From NCBI RefSeq assembly GCF_051014445.1, contig NC_135140.1:16609501-16673500 (forward strand): a stretch of 64,000 bases of DNA, read 5' to 3'. This DNA is from Colletes latitarsis. Taxonomy: Eukaryota; Arthropoda; Insecta; Hymenoptera; Colletidae. Of this stretch, positions 1 through 11,080 are shown piece after piece (positions within the stretch are counted from its first letter, which is position 1; the number at the start of each line of letters is the position of its first letter). The position numbers were made by a program, and so were the translations under genes. The notes under the pieces are model-generated. The model made no database searches, had not been told where the DNA came from, and saw only the letters and a list, made by a program, of their open reading frames with translations.

Positions 1-72
1 TCTAGAAAGTGCGTAATAAACAATAAGCTAATTCAATTTTAGCATATTACAGTATCAGAATTAAATACTTAC

Positions 73-517
73 TTAAGGTTAAATCTCTCTTTCCGTCGAT
101 GTTACATTTGCTCCACTGTGCCAGTGTATGAATCGCTACGAAATTTGCTCCATATTCACAGTTGGGATTCGTCAAGACGCCTCTCAGTTTGGGAATCAAA
201 TCGGGAGATCGGCCGGAATATGGCCCTAAGAATACCCTTTTTTGATCATAATCATTGGCGTGTAAATTATCCCATATAACCGGCGGCCTCCTCAAAACCT
301 CGGTAATCTCCTCAATGGATTCAATGGTTAAAAGTCTTGATATTACTTTAGGACCGGTCCACATTATATCAATTTCCTGAGCCAATTTGCTTCCAAGTGT
401 ATTCAGATATTCTGAAGATGCTACATTTGGCATTGCACGCGTAGCACAATACTGTGTTGGGCACAAAAGGAATGTAGGTTGACCAAGGTGTTGAAATATA
501 TCGTTTGTAACAGAAAC
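73..517 (-). CDS. Oga: OGA exon 4 (second half of catalytic barrel)
   Basis: This exon of 445 bases encodes residues 153-300. It contains CPTQYC, MWTGPKV, VIWDNLHANDYDQKR and GVLTNPNCE, all strongly conserved in OGA. The donor GTAAGT at 72-67 opens an intron that leaves the window. Next to the human protein, one residue is missing in LGQPTFLL (human has an extra residue after the proline). Confidence 0.95.
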
Positions 518-1289
518 CTGTTAACCAAATGTTACGATTAATCATCAAAAAAATATTCCACGGTTGACACACAGGTCAAAATATTTAATACATACTTGTG
601 CATGGGCAAATGACTGAAACACTTCTTTGTCTGCTTCGCTCATCTCTGGCTCTATATCGTCGAACAACAATGCAAAGGCAGTGCAACCAAACTGGCTAAC
701 TTGCTCCAATTTTCTTTTTAATATGGTAACTTCTTTTGTGCTTGAGTAAGTGATATCCAAGCCTGGCGACAGAGCATAATAAAACGTAATACCGCATTCT
801 CTAGCAGCTGTTATCAGCCCTGTTAAATGTTCTGCTTCTTCCACTGTGTACAAATCTCTCCAATACGCGCGATGTTTATAATCATCTTTTGGCGCGTACA
901 GATAGGAATCCATTCCCCATTTTTTCAGTCTGAAAATCATTTAATAAAACATCTCGATACGATCGAACGAAGATTTTAACACGGCACGCGTACGCGTTAA
1001 AAATCATCGTGATATACTTACTTTTGAAACAGGTCCTTCCTTTGTTCGGTGGTCCAAGGCCGGCCGTAAAAACCTGCAACAGCAAAATGTATTTTTTATG
1101 GGAACAACACGAGCTATTGTAACTAACATCGCGTTCCATTCGTTCCCCCTCCTACGCGTAGCCGTCGCGAACGATGACCATATACGTGTTTCGTGTCGTT
1201 CGATCCTCTGTTTACGCACCTTCGACGACGCCACAGATGAAATTCCCGTTTTTCATATTTAAATTCGCGGCTCCATTTGTCTCCGCCAT
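73..1289 (-). CDS. Oga: Protein O-GlcNAcase, 5' part (four exons, runs off left edge)
   Basis: The enzyme removes O-linked N-acetylglucosamine from serine and threonine of nuclear and cytoplasmic proteins (GH84 family). Four exons join in frame: 1289-1220, 1073-1022, 929-596 and 517-73, giving 300 codons plus one base. Every junction has a GT donor and an AG acceptor, and the phases agree. The catalytic pair D131-D132 lies in ALLFDDIEPEMSEADKEVF; the human pair is D174-D175. Other active-site residues seen are K55 in YAPKDDYKHR, Y175 in CPTQYC, W234, N236 and D241 in IWDNLHANDYDQKR, and N269 in LTNPNCE. All align to human OGA with a constant offset of 43-44. The motif GVVEGFYGRPW spans exons 1 and 2. 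The start is the ATG at 1289, giving MAETNGAANLNMKNGNF before the domain. The human enzyme has about 40 more residues here, so this N-terminus is short. The stalk and pseudo-acetyltransferase regions would lie left of the window. No break is seen. Confidence 0.96.
596..929 (-). CDS. Oga: OGA exon 3 (catalytic aspartates)
   Basis: This exon of 334 bases encodes residues 41-152. It holds the substrate-contacting APKDDYKHR segment, the SPGLDITYS segment and the catalytic DDIE pair. It ends with SFAHAQ at a GTATGT donor. Identity to vertebrate OGA is high along the whole exon, with no frameshift. Confidence 0.95.
1022..1073 (-). CDS. Oga: OGA exon 2
   Basis: This 52-base exon encodes FYGRPWTTEQRKDLFQ and most of lysine 41. 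It is bounded by an acceptor (TTGCAG, ending at 1074) and a donor (GTAAGT, from 1021). It is far too short to be found as an ORF. It is recognised because it completes the GFYGRPW motif of GH84 and restores the frame between exons 1 and 3. Confidence 0.92.
1220..1289 (-). CDS. Oga: OGA exon 1 (start codon)
   Basis: This exon gives 23 codons from the ATG at 1289 and the first base of glycine 24. It ends in FICGVVE, the first strand of the GH84 barrel. The donor is GTGCGT at 1219. A second in-frame ATG lies at codon 12, which may act as an alternative start. No upstream exon is needed, because human OGA also places this motif close to the N-terminus. Confidence 0.9.
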
Positions 1290-2005
1290 TGCGGGCCACA
1301 GGAGACACGTTTGTTTAGTATCGGACCACGAAAATGGCTAGAAGAGTTGTCGGCTGCAAAATGCTGTCGTTTCCCCGAGATACGCACGAGACCAGAATCA
1401 ACGTTGCCTTCCTCGCGGCACAACTCTTACGAGCAAATGTCACGACAGCATTACTCGTGTTCTCAATTGAGGAAAGAATTCACTCAGAACCGTGCGATAT
1501 CGAAGGAACAAAAATACCGTTTCCTGTATTTGACACAGACTGCAGTACTGCACCCACCATCACCCGCTGCCCTGGTCGATACTGAACGATGTCTCGATCC
1601 CATCGACTGCACACAAAGCGATTAACGGAAAGATCCGTTGGATCGTGGCGTCATCTACGTTTCGAATTGAGGTTACGGTTTCAAACGCGAGTTCCTCGTC
1701 GTCAAGATCGCGCGGGAAAGTAGTTTTAGCAAATTGTCGATTTCGTCGAATGTACGAGCACATTTTAGGTCGAAAGCAAGTAACTTCGATAGAACGTGTT
1801 ATTCCTTTCGGACAATCTGTTTCGACCAGTAAATAAGTTGTTGGTGGAGAGTGAAAAGGAAAGTTAGAAATGCTTAGCTAGTGCAGCATTTCTGCAGTGA
1901 CTTTGCCAGAAATGGGTCTGTTAGTGCAGTGTCCCTTAACCTCTCGTGACTTGTGATCGCCTTTCGAATTTCATTAACTGAATTGATTGCTTGTAATACG
2001 AAAAA
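1290..2005. promoter_or_regulatory. OGA 5' UTR and upstream region, possibly bidirectional promoter
   Basis: The stretch between the OGA start and the next candidate exon is CpG-richer than the introns downstream, most clearly at 1300-1700. It contains ORFs on both strands, but none has a recognisable domain. I infer the OGA promoter here. A spliced plus-strand candidate begins at its far end, so transcription may run in both directions. No TATA box is evident. Confidence 0.5.
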
Positions 2006-2044
2006 ATGAAGATTTGGAATAATGAAAGCATAATTGTGTCATCG
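2006..2044 (+). CDS. Candidate first exon of a divergent spliced transcript
   Basis: An ATG preceded by a run of A, with an in-frame stop just upstream at 1994, opens 13 codons (MKIWNNESIIVSS). It stops exactly at a consensus donor, CG|GTAAGT. The best downstream acceptor ends at 2621, with a CTAAC branch-like motif and a T-rich tract. Splicing to it would give a stop after three more codons. The ORF is therefore either a small peptide, a leader ORF or a chance ORF in a non-coding RNA that shares the OGA promoter. I do not recognise the peptide. Confidence 0.25.
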
Positions 2045-2621
2045 GTAAGTAATACGCTTTGTAAACAATTAATTTGTTGATATATTCATTAAGAGAACAA
2101 TGGTCATGATATTTGGATTACTTTTTTAATGGTGAAATATCGAATTTATCTAATGATTGGTTATTTATTATATCTCGGTTAAGAAGAGAATATTTTTCAT
2201 TTCATATACTCGCCACAAGATGGCCGTCCATAGAAACGTTGTAGATACTTTTTTTCTTACTCGTCATTTGAAGTTCAACATTTCATACATGGTAAAAATT
2301 GTTATTCTATGAACTATATTGCCTTGTTAATTAAGATATAACCTATCAAAAAAGGAAATAACATTGATTTCGAAGTCCCGAAAAATCCTTATTATAATGT
2401 ATTTTTCTAATACGTGTTTCTATTATCAAAAATGTGTTAGGTGTTTAAAGTGATCAAGTTATATGAGATATCCTATTATATACGAACCAATCGTCGATCG
2501 ACAATATATAGGAAACTACCAATGTTGATTATTGACAATTTGTGAGTAATTTTTGACAAAGTTTGAAAACAAATTGCTTTTATTAGTTTTCTTTACCTAA
2601 CTTGTTAATATTTTTCAACAG

Positions 2622-2760
2622 AGATGCAGTTGAATCAACAAGACGAATTTTCAGTGGATACAAAAAGATGTCGTAACGGATACGTAATATGATGGCGATC
2701 GAACTATTCCGACCGCATTTGTGGTTTCAAAATTAACAGTTGCACGAATGTCACAATAAG
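2622..2760 (+). ncRNA. Candidate second exon of the divergent transcript
   Basis: The region follows a textbook acceptor: CTAAC, then a T-rich run, then CAACAG ending at 2621. It runs to a possible donor, AAG|GTCAGT, at 2761. No reading frame stays open through it, so if real it is probably untranslated. Transcript support cannot be judged from the sequence. Confidence 0.2.
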
Positions 2761-4440
2761 GTCAGTTATTTGAGAAATTCCATTTCCTATCCCCGCTTTT
2801 GCTCTCTTAAATAATAATATTTGTTATTTTATCGTCGGTCGAAATAATGCAACGAAATTGCTGTACGAACAATATTTCTTTACTTTTGTTGCACATTTTT
2901 GTTCCCCCTCCCAACAAAAACATACGATATGAAAATTAATATGGAAACAAATTTTTATTACGATAATTGCTTAATACATTCGATATTTATTGTATACATA
3001 TATGCATATGTTTCGTATAGTCGTTCGAATAGGTATCCAATGGTACCAACGTAAAGAAATCATTACATCGACCGCGAAATCAAATTTACGAGGGTACGAA
3101 CGAAATTCGTCCTATATATTCATACTAGTTTTGTCAGCTGCATCGATTAAACGTAGTCAACGTATACGTGATTTCGGTATCGCATAACCTCAGTGTTCGT
3201 GCTACAGGAAACGTCACATAAAACATAGTCCTACTGTACTCGTTTGCACACGCAATGAACATTCAAATAGATACTTTTGAACAGAAAAGAATCCGAGAAA
3301 ATATCGAAAAAAGATATTACTCGATATTGACTCGCGAATAACATAATTTGTTTTACATCTAATCATACCGGAATATTTTTTTGTGTCCAATGGTGGGTAT
3401 GAGGGGGCCATCGAGGCTTGAGATTCATAAAAAAAATCTACTATTTGAATTTTAATTATTTCAAGTGATTTCTTTGTTCGTTATCAAACATAGAACAACC
3501 ATCGAAACTTTGATATTTCAAATCTTTGGGATCTTAACTTTTTTTAAATTAGATCACATAGCAATTTGTTTATAAGAGGTTAAAACGATATAAGAAAATT
3601 ATATAAGTACGATCGTTACAACTCCAATGATCAATCCATTAATACAAATAGGTGTTTATGGTATCTACATTTTTCTGTTTTAAAAATCTTCTTTCGCGTT
3701 CACCCTTAAGGGTCGTGCCTCCTAATTTGGACATTATTAGCCTACACAACGCAAAATTGAACGATTTTTGCAAATTCTTGACGGTCCGAACCGTCGAAAA
3801 ATTGCGGACAAAATAATCGATCGCAATGTTTACAGTATTCTGTCCATGGAAGAAAATGCCAGATGACGCGAGACGATACAATTCTGTCCGAAAAGCGTAT
3901 TTTCGTTGCGTCGCGCGTGCGCATGGCTTCGAAATTAGGGGCGTTCCTCAGACATTTACCACCCGGGGTGTTAGAAATTATTCTATTCAATCATAGTTAT
4001 CGTTTCAGAGATTTGTTTCGTTAAGAAAATATACACTTTTATTTTTCTGCATTTTAACAATAACATGAACTATAGTAATTCATTATAAAATAACTAGTAA
4101 AGAAGTGGTGTATACTAAAGTACATATTAAACATAAATATTCGGAGCCCCAACGAATGACAATGATTTTACGTTACTAGAAATTTTGTGTTCTATGCTAA
4201 TTACTTTTAAGTTAAGTTTTAAGAATGTTATAGTTATTTGAAACACTAAAATATTACCGTGATGGTTTTTTTCCTTTTGAATTCTAATATTTGAATAAAC
4301 GGACGAATGTATCCTTTTGTTACATTCTGATTTGAACAAACATCGAGTAATAGATTTGTTAAAGTTGTCAAGACCGATTATTATAGTATTTAATATCTTT
4401 ATCCATTGATAATGGTCGCAGATTATTAAAAAAAAAATGA
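2761..4440. other. AT-rich intergenic or intronic DNA, no gene seen
   Basis: The ORFs here are short and lack domains or consistent splice context. A somewhat GC-richer patch lies at about 3690-3970. A short imperfect inverted repeat around TATATACGAACC and its complement lies just upstream, at about 2475-2515. I see nothing else to annotate. Confidence 0.5.
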
Positions 4441-4883
4441 AAACTTTCGCCGTGAGCGTACGGCCGTTAAAATCGTTCTTCCATTTCCGGGCGGAAGTGC
4501 GCCAAAAACAGTTTCAAGCTGCAACAATGTCGTTCCAACGAATTCAAATCGACGCTACGTTCTTCCAAGTTAATAATGCTCGTAATATTTAAAGAAAATA
4601 AATTGTTATTGCGCCCGTTGCGCCCGCGGCAGGGCTCGCGCCTGGTCGGAATCGAAAGGTTGGCGAATCGTTTCGCGTGAGCGTCGCGCGGCGTCGCTGC
4701 GATCGTTCCGCCAAAGAGGGGTGTAGTTTTTTTTCGGTCGTGGTGGTGGGGGTGTCGAAGGGGCGGGTATGGCCCGTGGTTGTCACGACGGAGCCGTATC
4801 AGTGTGAGGCCGGCTATCAGCCGCCTAACATCGAGGTCGGGATTACGCTTGCACACATAACACGACTGCCGCAGGCACCCACA

Positions 4884-4948
4884 CATACACATTCATATAT
4901 ATATATATACACACGCGCTCTCACACACCCACAAACACACTTGCGACA
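4884..4948. repeat. AC/AT microsatellite
   Basis: An interrupted run of CA and TA dinucleotides (ACACATACACATTCATATATATATATACACAC and onward) lies within the promoter island. Confidence 0.8.
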
Positions 4949-5375
4949 GCCGTGTACGGATTCTCGCGGATTCTCTCGTCGTGGCCAGAACGAGCTGAGG
5001 GACCTTGCAAACTGTTCACGCGGGGAATCCTTTCTGGCCGACAACGGGTGGGCAGCCCTTTCTCCATGCAGTATGCGTCGTAATCGATAAGGACGAGAGA
5101 GCGAGGCGCGTGTATGGGATCGTCTTAAAGGAAACGTCGCGCCCTTCGAGTATGTCGAAATGAATGAAAGCCACGGGAGATTCTGAGAGAGCGGGAGAAA
5201 GAGAGAAAGCGTGATAGTGAGATAGAGAGAGAAAGGGAGAGAAATAGAGCGAGTGCGTGCGAGCGATTGGGCGAGGTGAGAGCGAGAGAGACGGGAACGT
5301 AAGGAATCCATGCGCGTCGATGGTGAAAGGGGAGAAAAAGTCGCGAGATTATAGGGGAAACCAAGAAACGAGATA

Positions 5376-5412
5376 TCGCGCGCGCGCGTGCGCGTACGTG
5401 TGTGTCTGTGTG
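5376..5412. repeat. CG then GT alternating tract
   Basis: An alternating CGCGCGCG tract passes into GTGTGTCTGTGTG. Such purine-pyrimidine alternation can adopt Z-DNA and is common near insect promoters. Confidence 0.7.
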
Positions 5413-6277
5413 CCCGTGAAACGATAGAAAGAAAAAGGATAATCGGACGCGATCGTGCGGGGAACGCTTTCGTAATTTGTTTCTCGTTTGACAGTCGCAG
5501 GATCGGCCACGAAACGGACACACCGGGTCCCCGGGAAGAGTGGACTGCTAGGGAAAGAGAGTGAGTGACAGGACGAGAGGGAGCTGGGTGGCCTGGGTAA
5601 GGAAACAACGGGGGCAGTTTTCACGCGATCGTCGAGATACATTGGCGGTGAGTGCGGTATCGAGAGTAATTAAGCAGTCGCGGGATTACACGGTAATAAT
5701 GGCTGGTCGCGATTGACCGAGAGAGAGAAAGACACACACGAAGGGGAGAGAGCGTGTGCGCGGCGGTGTACGCTGGCTACATCTATCCAAGTCGACAGGG
5801 GCGGCGAAGGAGGAAGCGCGAAAGGAGAGGGTGAACGGAAAGCGGCGGGATCGCAATCGAAGGGAATCAGATGTCCTCGACGGCCGTACCCGGAACGGAT
5901 ATGTCGTTAACGGCGGATGGATTTAGCGAGACCCTTCCTACGAACTGAGCCAAAGGCGATTCGAGATTGTAATCGCGGCCTGAGACGGGCACGGACCGAT
6001 GATTTTCGATCGATTCCCAGTCGCAGGGCATCGTGAGTCCAGTTCCACAATCTGCCATGCCGTCGGACTGCCGTCGGAGACGCGCGCCGACGTCCACTGA
6101 CGACGACACTTAGCTGAGATGTGCCATTTTCGATAAAAGAGAGAGAGAGAGAGAGAAGAACGGTCGTCACGACATCTGGATCTTAAACGATGCTCGGTAG
6201 TCTGTCGAAGGTGGGAGACAGAGCACACCGGTGATCAGTGAGCGCGAGGGAGGGAAAAAGAGAGGGAGCGCGAGAGG

Positions 6278-6373
6278 ATGGCACCTGGATACTCGCGCGT
6301 GGCCCAGCCGTACCTGGAGGACCGCGTCGCCGCGACGAAACGCAGGAAGCAACGCGAGACGGATCACGCGAAA
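6278..6373 (+). CDS. Candidate first coding exon, unrecognised protein
   Basis: ATG at 6278 opens 32 codons that start MAPGYSRVAQPYLEDRV and end KRRKQRETDHAK. The last codon is followed directly by a donor, AAA|GTAAAT. The exon sits at the downstream end of a GAGA-rich promoter island, as expected for a first coding exon. Its composition (a basic stretch ATKRRKQR) is protein-like rather than low-complexity. It ends in phase 0. I cannot assign a family, and no following exon is certain. It could instead be a leader ORF in a 5' UTR. Confidence 0.35.
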
Positions 6374-8999
6374 GTAAATAACCGTTGCCCGCGAGCCGTG
6401 TCTCGGTTCTGAGTGGCCTGACCGTGTTTTCCTTATTTTTCTTTTTTTTTCGTTCCGTTCCTTTATTTCGTCACGTGCGCGTCGATGGTCAATAGTGAGA
6501 CGCTACTTCAGAAAATAACAACCGTGCTATTCGCGAGTATTCTCGGCTCGACGAACGCGCAATCCGTCCCAGTACGAGAACGATATAACCGGCGTGGAAG
6601 CGAAGACGAATCGGCGACTGGGCTCGTTCGTACCAATCGTGTGCGGCGTCGGGAAACAGTGCGACGAAGGGGTGGGGGGAGGCAAGGGAGGACGGGGCAT
6701 GCCTGGTAACGAGGCGGCGTGATCGTTTCGAGCGAGCAACAGCAGCACATGCTACGGAGATCCGTATCAATTCGCGACTGTGATTTCTAAGCTTAAGGTT
6801 TAAACAATTATTCAACAAGAGGAGGTACAGCGAGAGAAAAGGATAAAGACGGCGCGAAGAGGAAAACGTTTAGCCGCGCTAGATAAAACAAAAATCGTCC
6901 CATTGTGATACTAAGATATATTAAACGAAGATATTAAGGTGAACACGTGCGCTCAAGGAGATGGGTGTGAATGAAAGGGGGCGCGACACGCAGTGGTGCC
7001 AGGATGAAATGCGAGTGTAATTAATGGAAACGATGGTCGATCGCGGGGCATGCGTCGGATCTACAAACTGTGATACACCGATAACCACGCTTAGAAGAGC
7101 AGACTGATGGTCGATCACTGACGTCGAATTCAAGTGTACCCAAAACGAACTGAGTGGGATGAATCGCCGGTTTGGAATCGCGCTCTCCACCGCCTCGTGA
7201 TACGTTCGAAGGTACGTTACTTGAATTATTTGGCCCTCTCGTTGGTCTGGCTCGTTAAACGTCGATCGAAATTCGTGTACTGTTTGAATACCTATAGCGT
7301 GTCCCATAGCTTAATAGCCAAACTTTCTCGGTGGTAGTAGTCAGGTATACAAAAGTAAAGGTTACGAAGGAAACGAGCCTATTACTACGATATTTACATT
7401 TGGTCATGTTTATACGTTAAACACTTCGAAGGTAATTTTCGCCAGTACCATTAATAAGTTGAAGATTTGATCCCATAGTTTGGCTAAAAGTCGTTCAACA
7501 CTCAATTTTTATCTTTGTAAAAAGTATATGATGCATTAAACTGGATAAAATCGAAATAAAATTGTTGAAGTAATAAAAGCAAACTTCACCCGTTGTTAAT
7601 TTTGAATCGTCAAACACGGTGGATATTTTGAAATAGAGTCTTGATTCTGGCAACGCTGAAAGTAACGTGCTACTCTTGAAGACCTCGGGCAGTAAACACA
7701 ACTCGCATAAACGGGCGAAACGTAAATATTGCTGACCTGTGCCTACATTATTTCGCAGCAATGGTTCACTATTCGTGAAGAAAGTTTGAAATAAGAAACG
7801 TCGATTATATTTTGCGGAGTTTATCAATTAAGTAACGAAGAATGGTCCTATAAAAACTGAACTACTACTTTCAAGTAGAGTATATACGATTTATAAATTA
7901 TTCGAGAATCGGCAGAGTTATTTGTGTGTAGAAAATTTATTATTATATGAGACCCGCTATTTTCTAATTTGAAACAACCGTTGCAACGACTAAAGTTTTT
8001 GAAATCAAACTATAATTTATATATGATACCGTAAATCACTTCAGAGCGAATTCATAATGTGTTTCTCGGCGACAGAAACTATATTTAACTGGAAAATAAT
8101 TTAAAAAGAGTCTTAACAGTGTTCTTTCACCAGTTGAAAGGCTTCACGTGAAAATTAATTAACGATTCGTGTTCTGCACCCAGATATTCATACTCGATAA
8201 AACTACATTTTTTCCATTAAACGCGATGGGGAACCCAAACTGTTGTTTATTAAAATGAATATTTTCCTGTCGCGTAACACAGAATCGAAAGTAACGTTTA
8301 TTAAAATTAATATTTTTCCGTTCCGCGTGACAGAGAATTAATGCAAACTTTTATTAAAATTGGAATTTCACTATTCCAGGAAAAATCTGAACGATTTTTT
8401 ATCTGAAATTATTTATTGTTTGAAAGTTAATGTTCGAATGCCCTTGACTCTGTTTCCGCGTTATCGTTGCAAATGAAACCACGCAGCTTGAAAATGTCTG
8501 TGGCCCAACGAAACGTGAATCGATGTGACGCTCACACCCTAACGCGTTTGATGGACGATAAAAATCACGTGTATACGTTAGTTGTCACGAGGAAATCAAG
8601 CAAAAGTCGCGCCACGCGAACTGACTGAATAAACACAGTCCTTTACAAACAGAAAAACTGATTCAGACGGATAGAAAAATACACGCGACACGGGAATGGA
8701 AAAAGAACATTAGGGTTCCATTCAAATTCTTTCGATTCAGCGCTGCACGGTATTGTGAAAATGCAACACAAATTACTATCAGTTATGAAATGATTACATT
8801 TCATCTGTTACACAGGCTTGTAAACGTAAAAAATAGTAATAGGGTGCACAATATGAGATTAATTTTCATTCTTCTATACAAGATACAAGTGGAATATAAT
8901 TAAATAATATAATTTCCTGGTGTATTCCCTAGTTAAAATTAAATAAAAAAATGTTTGGTAGTCGTGGTTTCTATACGTAAAAAATAAATGAGTTCAGTA
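6374..8999. other. Intron-like DNA without recognisable gene
   Basis: The first kilobase remains GC-rich and carries overlapping ORFs on both strands, including a signal-peptide-like translation at 6485. None has splice or domain support. From about 7330 the sequence is AT-rich with no coding signal. If the exon at 6278 is real, this is its first intron. Confidence 0.45.
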
Positions 9000-9037
9000 C
9001 CAATGTTTGTTTTTGTTCGTTGGTTTTGTGCTGCAGA

Positions 9038-9368
9038 TATCTGCGAAATTTTGTAACAGGGGTTCCAACTCACGTTGTGTTTTAAACAACTTTAACCCTC
9101 TTACCCCAAAGCTATTTCAACCAGTGCTATTGAAACCTGTCAAAACTGTTTATTCAACGTCTGTTCGGCACAATGCCCAGGAAAAGCTCTTGACAGTTCA
9201 TAAAATTCAAAAAAACATAAAAGACAGTTCGCAAACTAGATTTGTAAACATTCCAGATGGGCCTACCCCTCGTAAAACAATTATAAAGTATCTAACTGAT
9301 GTGAATTTTATACTGTACAATTTAGACAAATCACGTGTACTAGCAAATAGATCATTAATTATAGCATC
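9038..9368 (+). pseudogene. Exon-like open frame, unrecognised, cut by a small element
   Basis: A good acceptor (T/G-rich tract, then GTGCTGCAG ending at 9037) precedes an open frame of about 110 codons. It contains NPLTPKLFQPVLLKPVKTVY, HNAQEKLLTVHKIQK and IPDGPTPRKTIIKYLTDV. The composition is protein-like, but there is no methionine anywhere in it, so it could only be an internal exon. The frame ends a few codons into the inverted-repeat element at 9369. The start of the segment resembles a mitochondrial presequence, but I cannot name a family. A decayed gene fragment or a chance ORF is as likely as a used exon. Confidence 0.22.
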
Positions 9369-9561
9369 TACAGAATTCCCCGCTTTCAAGTGACAATTTT
9401 TATGTCGGATTCAAGCAACGGAATAATCTTCTCTACTGTTTATATTTATGTAGAGTGAGCATTGTATTCTTATTGGCCTTTGAGATGAAAATCGCTGCCC
9501 ACCCCGCTTTTAAGTGAATTTGCGTGTTCAATTTTGTTACTTGAAAGCGGGTCTCACTGTA
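9369..9561. mobile_element. 193 bp MITE-like inverted-repeat element
   Basis: The ends are inverted copies. The left reads TACAGAATTCCCCGCTTTCA, and the right, reversed, reads TACAGTGAGACCCGCTTTCA. A TA lies at each end, as expected of Tc1/mariner-type target duplication. A third CCCGCTTTTAAGTGA motif lies inside, near 9500, and a diverged solo copy lies at 21913-21960. No coding capacity. Confidence 0.6.
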
Positions 9562-10422
9562 CAGTCGGCGACAAAAAGATAGATTAGCCCTTTAACTTCG
9601 TATTTGTACGTAATTTTCAGGACAATTTACTTGACAGGAATAACTTACCTTCAATTTTTATGGTGTAAAGGTAATATAACATAAAAGCGACTCTTTTTGT
9701 CGTATCAAAGAGGATTCACTTTTGTATGATATTACTTTTACACCATGACAAATGAAGGTAAGCCATCCTTGTCAAGTAATATCTTCACTAGGAATTGGCC
9801 TCGTGAATTCTGAAGGCTTTCTAACAAATTTCCATTCATTTTTCTCGAGAAAACAATTTTTAAACATTTCGGGAATTTTTGAAGATATATATTATACATA
9901 TAGAAGATTATTTAAACGATAGTCACAATAAAATAGAATTTCGAACGCGATGATCTATGATCTTTCATCATAGTAAAAGTAACAGCATTCCTCTGCTGAT
10001 TGTTTGGATGCAAAAAGCTTCACACATTCGATTTAATGTGGTCATCAATTACCTCTCGTTAAAAAAGTACTCGATTTCTTGAAAAATGGGATCTAGAGTT
10101 CGCATTATATAACTGTCTGAATCACGGTTTTAATTGCAAAATCATAATTTCGTTTCCAATAACGTTGCAAAAACAGTAAGACCCGATTTCCTTTCAACTA
10201 GTTTAAAAAGTAAACGAAAATATAAAAACTCTAACAAATGCAAGATGTATACTGTTATAAACGGCGCAAAAAGAGCTTTGAAAAAAATATTAATACGTAC
10301 GTATTCTTCGTCTCGATGAACAATTTAAAAATAACTGGAAGCAAAGTGACTGAAACGAGCGATATTTTCTGGGCCACCCTAATAAAACCAAGCGAACCAA
10401 TCTTTTTGTCGCAGACTATGTA
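9560..10422. mobile_element. Candidate non-autonomous Tc1-like element
   Basis: The left end, TACAGTCGGCGACAAAAAGA, is matched in inverted form at the right end, where the reverse reads TACATAGTCTGCGACAAAAA. The span is about 860 bases, and no transposase is readable. It abuts the element to its left so closely that they share the TA. A smaller palindrome is nested inside. Relation to Tc1 is inferred only from the terminal motif and the TA. Confidence 0.45.
9627..9779. mobile_element. 153 bp near-palindromic element
   Basis: The two arms pair over about 65 bases each. The left arm starts TTACTTGACAGGAATAACTT and carries TATGGTGTAAAGGTAATAT. The right arm carries the complement and ends CCTTGTCAAGTAA. 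The loop is about 25 bases. It lies nested in the longer element at 9560-10422. Confidence 0.7.
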
Positions 10423-11080
10423 CAGAATGATTCCAGAAACTAGGACAAGCTTTAGCTCTTTTCTAGGCAAAGATACAAAAAAATTGATACAAGAAATAGT
10501 TGAATCCCGTAATGGGAACTATCGTTCAATGATATAATTTTTTGTTCCGGTACGATACGTTAAGTGCAATACGCAGTTGGACTAGTTTCTTAATTGAAAT
10601 TATGCACTTTTTAATACAAAAATGTTTTTTGCTTTTTTTTTTACCATTGAAAATACATCGCGAAATTTTGTGTATTTTATTTTTGGGAAATTATTTCGTT
10701 CCAGCAGCTGTTTAAACATTTCAGCGTGAAATGTTTAAACGTGTTGTTTGCTCGCTTCTTTCGCATTTATCATTATATTCGTGGGGCGTGTAACAGTTAT
10801 ATTGGCGCAATTATTATTTTAATTCGCACGCTATCGATCGAAATGAGAAGCTGTGAATCTAAATTTGAATTTTTTTATTCGATAAAAACGACAACTACTC
10901 TGGAGGATCCAAATTTCACTGATTGTGAGTTAATAAACCCTTAAAAAATGGGGTTCTCGAGGAGATTGTCAAAAGACACTCAGATCTAAATTGCCCCAAT
11001 GCGCTATACTTCGGTTATTACGAAACTAAACAAATACAAAGATATGTTTTCGTCGTAAAACGAGAGCTCGTCCCAGTTTC
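10423..11080. other. AT-rich DNA, no gene seen
   Basis: Short ORFs here are translations of AT-rich sequence. A T run lies at 10634-10642. No splice-bounded frame or repeat stands out. Confidence 0.5.

Larger units (their letters stand above)
4440..6277 (+). promoter_or_regulatory. CpG- and GAGA-rich promoter island with 5' UTR
   Basis: The base composition changes sharply to GC/CpG-rich. Purine tracts built of GAGA and GAAAGAGA fill 5160-5300, and an unbroken GA run lies at 6138-6157. In insects such tracts bind GAGA factor and mark promoters. A donor consensus GTGAGT at 5648 could end a non-coding first exon. An initiator-like TCAGT lies at 6236, shortly before the ATG at 6278. Long ORFs here, including 263 codons on the minus strand, are low-complexity Arg/Ser/Leu translations of the tracts and are not genes. 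Confidence 0.5.

Noticed and set aside
4817..5608. 263-codon minus-strand ORF, the longest in the window
   Set aside because: Its translation is Arg/Ser/Leu/Phe-rich low complexity, the complement of GAGA purine tracts, with no domain.
10134..10537. Pair of overlapping plus-strand ORFs
   Set aside because: Much of them lies inside the Tc1-like-ended element and crosses its right terminal repeat.
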